Positions 5,768-7,495 of a stretch of DNA of 7,495 nt are shown piece after piece. The notes below the pieces were generated by a model. It searched no databases. It saw only the letters and a list, made by a program, of their open reading frames with translations, and was not told where the DNA came from. The DNA comes from Candidatus Parcubacteria bacterium (lineage in GTDB: Bacteria; Patescibacteriota; Patescibacteriia; Patescibacteriales; UBA12075): NCBI GenBank assembly GCA_023142215.1, contig JAGLJW010000074.1:1-7495 (forward strand). Direction: 5' to 3'. The number at the start of each line of letters is the position of its first letter. Position 1 is the stretch's first letter. The position numbers and the translations under genes are program-made.

Positions 5768-6020
5768 AGTTATTTGAAAAAAACAAGTTTCTTTGAAATC
5801 TGATCCTTCTTGGAACAACCATTAATAAATCGGCACACAATGATAAATACCTACGTGTGATTAAAAGAAGGATTAAATAAGTCCAAAACCGTCAAAGATA
5901 AAACAAATTATCGGTTTTGGCAGGTGCCTCATCGTCCAGAAAAAATTACGAGGCATAACAGGTCTAGTTAAGAATTCAATATTTGCTATATAGCAGTATA
6001 ATTCTTAGCTAGACTTTTTT
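5768..6020 (+). ncRNA. Unassigned structured RNA, about 250 nt
   Basis: This is an independent non-coding transcription unit with its own promoter and terminator. It is visibly richer in G+C than its surroundings. Helices, all seen directly: ATCCTTCTT 5803-5811 with 5865-5873 (9 bp, perfect), enclosing AAT/ATT (5828-5830 with 5860-5862) and CACAC/GTGTG (5834-5838 with 5855-5859); CCAAAACCG 5883-5891 with 5912-5920 (9 bp, perfect, 20-base loop); TGCCTC 5925-5930 with 5950-5955; then the terminator hairpin. TCTTTGA (5790-5796) is complementary to TCAAAGA (5892-5898) in the loop of the third helix, a possible pseudoknot. The only ATG-started frame (5840) is six codons long. It does not show tmRNA, RNase P, SRP or 6S hallmarks, and no CRISPR, reverse transcriptase or TnpB-like gene is nearby. 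It is unlikely to be a leader of the next gene, which has its own promoter after the terminator. Confidence 0.8.
5962..6020 (+). terminator. Long intrinsic terminator of the RNA gene
   Basis: A 15-bp stem (5962-5976 with 6000-6014) has a single T-G wobble and is followed at once by six T and further T-rich sequence. Its apical region contains a second perfect palindrome, TGCTATATAGCA (5984-5995), flanked by ATA/TAT, so the hairpin is nearly continuous. It is longer than needed for termination and may also protect the RNA 3' end. Confidence 0.92.
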
Positions 6021-6038
6021 ATTTTTATAATTATTTTT

Positions 6039-6066
6039 TTGACAAATTTTTTAAAAAATGTATAAT
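6039..6066 (+). promoter_or_regulatory. Consensus promoter of the small-paralogue operon
   Basis: Perfect TTGACA (6039-6044) and perfect TATAAT (6061-6066) are separated by 16 bases, one short of optimum. The start is expected near 6073, about 29 nt before the ATG at 6102. It begins just after the terminator T-run of the RNA gene, so the two units are transcribed separately. Confidence 0.85.
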
Positions 6067-6101
6067 ATTTATATAATATAATTAATAAATATTTAAAAAT
6101 T

Positions 6102-6410
6102 ATGAAAGAAGAAAAATATATGAGCGCTATGAATAAACCTACTGTTCATAGTGATTACGAAACTCAAGCGAAAAAAGAAGAAGGTGATATATCAAAAAGA
6201 ATGAAAGAGAAGTTTGATATTTTTAAAAAGCAATTTTCGGAGATGGATATTAATGAACCTATTATTGTGAAAGCGAAAGAATTGCTTGAAGAATATGGAT
6301 CATTTACTGATGTTCCAAAAAGCGAATTAGATATTGATAAATCAGGTTTTGATGACGCCAGATTATTGGCCTTTATTAAAGTAATGGAAGAAGATAACAG
6401 AAAAAGTTAA
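6102..6410 (+). CDS. Small hypothetical protein, paralogue A
   Basis: I do not recognise this 102-residue charged, soluble protein. The N-terminal half (1-50) is lysine- and glutamate-rich and probably helical or disordered. Residues 57-98 form a compact domain that is shared with the next gene: KAKxLxxxYG, a P/E pair (P72, E75), then SGF (81-83), LL (88-89) and KVxEE (93-97). There are 17 identities over 42 ungapped positions. No catalytic motif, membrane segment or signal peptide is visible. The start is uncertain: ATG at 6102 is used here, but ATG at 6120 (M7) has a weak GAAG-type site about 8 bases before it, and 6129 is also possible. It is the first gene behind a consensus promoter; the paralogue follows after 52 bases. 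Confidence 0.75.
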   Translation: MKEEKYMSAMNKPTVHSDYETQAKKEEGDISKRMKEKFDIFKKQFSEMDINEPIIVKAKELLEEYGSFTDVPKSELDIDKSGFDDARLLAFIKVMEEDNRKS

Positions 6411-6462
6411 AAATTATATTTTTTTCAAAATAGAAAAGTAAAAAAACAGGAGAAAAATTGTC

Positions 6463-6672
6463 ATGAAACATTTTAAAGAAATTTATAATCGTTATAAGGA
6501 ATATACTCCTATTTTCAACAAAGCGAAAAGCTTAATTCAAAAATATGGAAAAGTTGACAATATCCCTTGGGGAGAAATAAAAACTGAAAATTCAGGATTT
6601 GAAGAATCAGATTTGTTGGTTTGTTGTAAAGTTATTGAGGAAAAAATGAAAGAAGAAATTACTATTCAATAA
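6463..6672 (+). CDS. Small hypothetical protein, paralogue B
   Basis: This 69-residue soluble protein consists of little more than the domain shared with the preceding gene (residues 20-61: KAK, YG, P35, E38, SGF at 44-46, LL, KVIEE), with a short aromatic, basic N-terminal helix in place of the longer leader. It has two adjacent cysteines (54-55) that the paralogue lacks. Function is unknown. A good Shine-Dalgarno (AGGAG, 6448-6452) lies 10 bases before the ATG, stronger than the one for paralogue A, so it may be made in larger amounts from the same message. A terminator follows 18 bases after the stop codon. The conserved YG/P/SGF pattern suggests a small helical domain with specific turns, possibly a binding module. 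Confidence 0.75.
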   Translation: MKHFKEIYNRYKEYTPIFNKAKSLIQKYGKVDNIPWGEIKTENSGFEESDLLVCCKVIEEKMKEEITIQ

Positions 6673-6690
6673 ATTTTTGAATTTTTAAAA

Positions 6691-6720
6691 AGCACATTCA
6701 AATGAGTGTGCTATTTTTTT
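6691..6720. terminator. Bidirectional terminator between paralogue B and recQ
   Basis: A 9-bp stem with one T-G pair (6691-6699 with 6704-6712) and a 4-base loop is followed on the plus strand by A and seven T (6714-6720). On the minus strand the run of A before the stem provides T's as well, so it can serve the convergent helicase gene, whose stop codon is at 6729-6731. Confidence 0.88.
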
Positions 6721-6728
6721 TATATTAA

Positions 6729-7495
6729 TTAATTAACTTTTCCATTACAAATATCACATTTTTTACAAACCATAGGATTTGCATCTCCGAAATATTCTAA
6801 AATATATTTTTGCCGACAATCATTTGTATATACATAATCTTCCATTTTATTTAGCTTATGATAAGCTGCTTTTCGTTTTGACTTTAAGGCTTCTGAATCT
6901 ATATTGAGATCTTCTATTGGAACACGTTTTAAAATTTTGATTTCTGTTCCTTTGAATGGTGGTGTATAGTCAATTAATTCATCATCTTTTAGTTTTTTAA
7001 TTAATCTTGTTAATGTGGCTTTTTTAATATCTAATGATTTAACTATTTCATCAATATTAATTTCTTGTCCGTTTTCTAACTCTTTGGGGTATTTGAAATA
7101 CAAATTACTAAAAAGCTCCGAAGACTTTTTGGCACGAGCTGTAAAAGTGCCAAGAATATCTTCAAAGCTTTTATTTATTTGGATAACTGCATTTCCTTTT
7201 TTATCTGACGATCGTTTTAATAATCCCTCACGTTCTAAAATTTTAATAGAAGTTCCAATTGCCATATCTGGAAGCTTTTCAGAAAGTTGTTCGTTAATTT
7301 CATTGTAAGTAATTAATATATTATCAGTGTTATAATTCAACAAAGTGTCATAAATTTCTACAATACTTTTTGGTGGCGGATTATCACCTTTGATAAAAAA
7401 TTCATGCAAAAATCTATCTCTAGCATTATGAAGTAATAAACAAAAACTTGGCTTACCATCACGTCCAGCCCGTCCTGCTTCTTGATAATAAGATT
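6729..7495 (-). CDS. recQ: RecQ-family ATP-dependent DNA helicase, C-terminal part
   Basis: This is the 3' portion of a RecQ 3'-5' DNA helicase gene. The start lies beyond the right edge. The open frame enters at 7493 with YYQEAGRAGRDG, helicase motif VI with its arginine finger, followed by CLLLHNARDRF. Next come about 150 residues with winged-helix-like patterns (for example ITYNEINEQL and later KKATLTRLIKKLKDDELIDY). The zinc-binding module is at the very C-terminus: CRQKYILEYFGD followed by CKKCDIC, four cysteines in all. In E. coli RecQ this zinc module comes before the winged helix and an HRDC domain follows; here it is last and HRDC is absent. That is the layout of the shorter RecQ variants known in Bacteroidetes and other groups. 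TTG at 7409 is an internal codon, not the start. The gene is convergent with the paralogue operon. Confidence 0.93.
   Translation of the reverse strand, partial: SYYQEAGRAGRDGKPSFCLLLHNARDRFLHEFFIKGDNPPPKSIVEIYDTLLNYNTDNILITYNEINEQLSEKLPDMAIGTSIKILEREGLLKRSSDKKGNAVIQINKSFEDILGTFTARAKKSSELFSNLYFKYPKELENGQEINIDEIVKSLDIKKATLTRLIKKLKDDELIDYTPPFKGTEIKILKRVPIEDLNIDSEALKSKRKAAYHKLNKMEDYVYTNDCRQKYILEYFGDANPMVCKKCDICNGKVN

Noticed and set aside
5624..5818. Reverse-strand 64-codon open frame
   Set aside because: It starts at TTG without a ribosome site, has no recognisable motif, is low-complexity from AT-rich DNA, and runs antisense across the strong RNA promoter.
5768..6020. tmRNA, RNase P, SRP, 6S RNA, tracrRNA or omega RNA
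   Set aside because: There is no tRNA-like 3' end, no conserved RNase P or SRP core sequence, and no single long 6S-like rod. No CRISPR repeats, Cas, IscB or TnpB gene is in the window.
5768..6101. Orphan RNA as a riboswitch or attenuator of the gene at 6102
   Set aside because: I found no antiterminator strand complementary to the terminator's left arm, and the downstream gene has its own consensus promoter after the terminator.
321..6672. Alternative genetic code (UGA read as glycine or tryptophan)
   Set aside because: The frames contain no in-frame TGA, glycine and tryptophan use normal codons, and all stops are TAA, consistent with the standard bacterial code.
7015..7308. Plus-strand 97-codon open frame
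   Set aside because: It lies wholly inside the recQ coding region on the opposite strand and has no ribosome site or protein-like motif.
7407..7409. TTG as start of a short reverse-strand gene
   Set aside because: The frame continues upstream to the window edge with RecQ motif VI, so this is an internal leucine codon.

Overview
This is a very AT-rich (roughly three-quarters A+T) bacterial segment with short intergenic gaps. All ten complete or partial protein genes end in TAA. There are no in-frame TGA codons, so the standard bacterial code fits and the UGA-recoded Gracilibacteria/Absconditabacteria are unlikely. Promoters match sigma70 consensus (TTGACA/TATAAT), which argues against Bacteroidetes. 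Shine-Dalgarno sites are clear in front of only two genes (phosphatidylserine decarboxylase and the second small paralogue). The AT richness, small proteins, tRNA without encoded CCA and RecQ variant suggest a Patescibacteria (CPR)-type genome. This is an inference and no marker gene here proves it.

Layout. Positions 1-156 hold nothing I can support. A tRNA-Ser(CGA) lies at 157-246. Directly after it, behind an extended -10 promoter, is a complete three-gene ABC three-component (ABC-3C) conflict system (321-3320). It consists of a SMEK-domain effector with an ABC-3C C-terminal domain, a middle component (MC6-like), and a DUF2326-type SMC/Rad50-like ABC ATPase. The first two genes overlap by 8 bases and the third starts 8 bases after the second. 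A short hairpin/pseudoknot candidate (3343-3374) precedes a phosphatidylserine decarboxylase proenzyme gene (3432-4223), which ends in a strong intrinsic terminator.

A second transcription unit (4328-5609) starts from another extended -10 promoter. It encodes a three-helix membrane protein, a MazG/HisE-like pyrophosphohydrolase and an alpha/beta hydrolase. The 492-base gap that follows (5610-6101) is not empty. It carries a near-perfect TTGACA-17-TATATT promoter, about 250 nt of relatively GC-rich sequence with several perfect helices but no credible ORF, and a 15-bp terminator hairpin plus U-run. This is an independent structured RNA gene that I cannot assign to a known family.

A third protein unit, with its own consensus promoter, encodes two small paralogous proteins of unknown function (6102-6672). 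It ends at a bidirectional terminator shared with a convergent recQ-type helicase gene, whose 5' part runs off the right edge.

How the parts fit. The ABC-3C operon is the clear accessory/defence element, placed immediately downstream of a tRNA gene. The proposed division of labour is that the ATPase senses or remodels nucleoprotein, the middle component bridges, and the SMEK protein is the effector. The unassigned RNA and the paralogue pair beside it are the least explained parts of the window.
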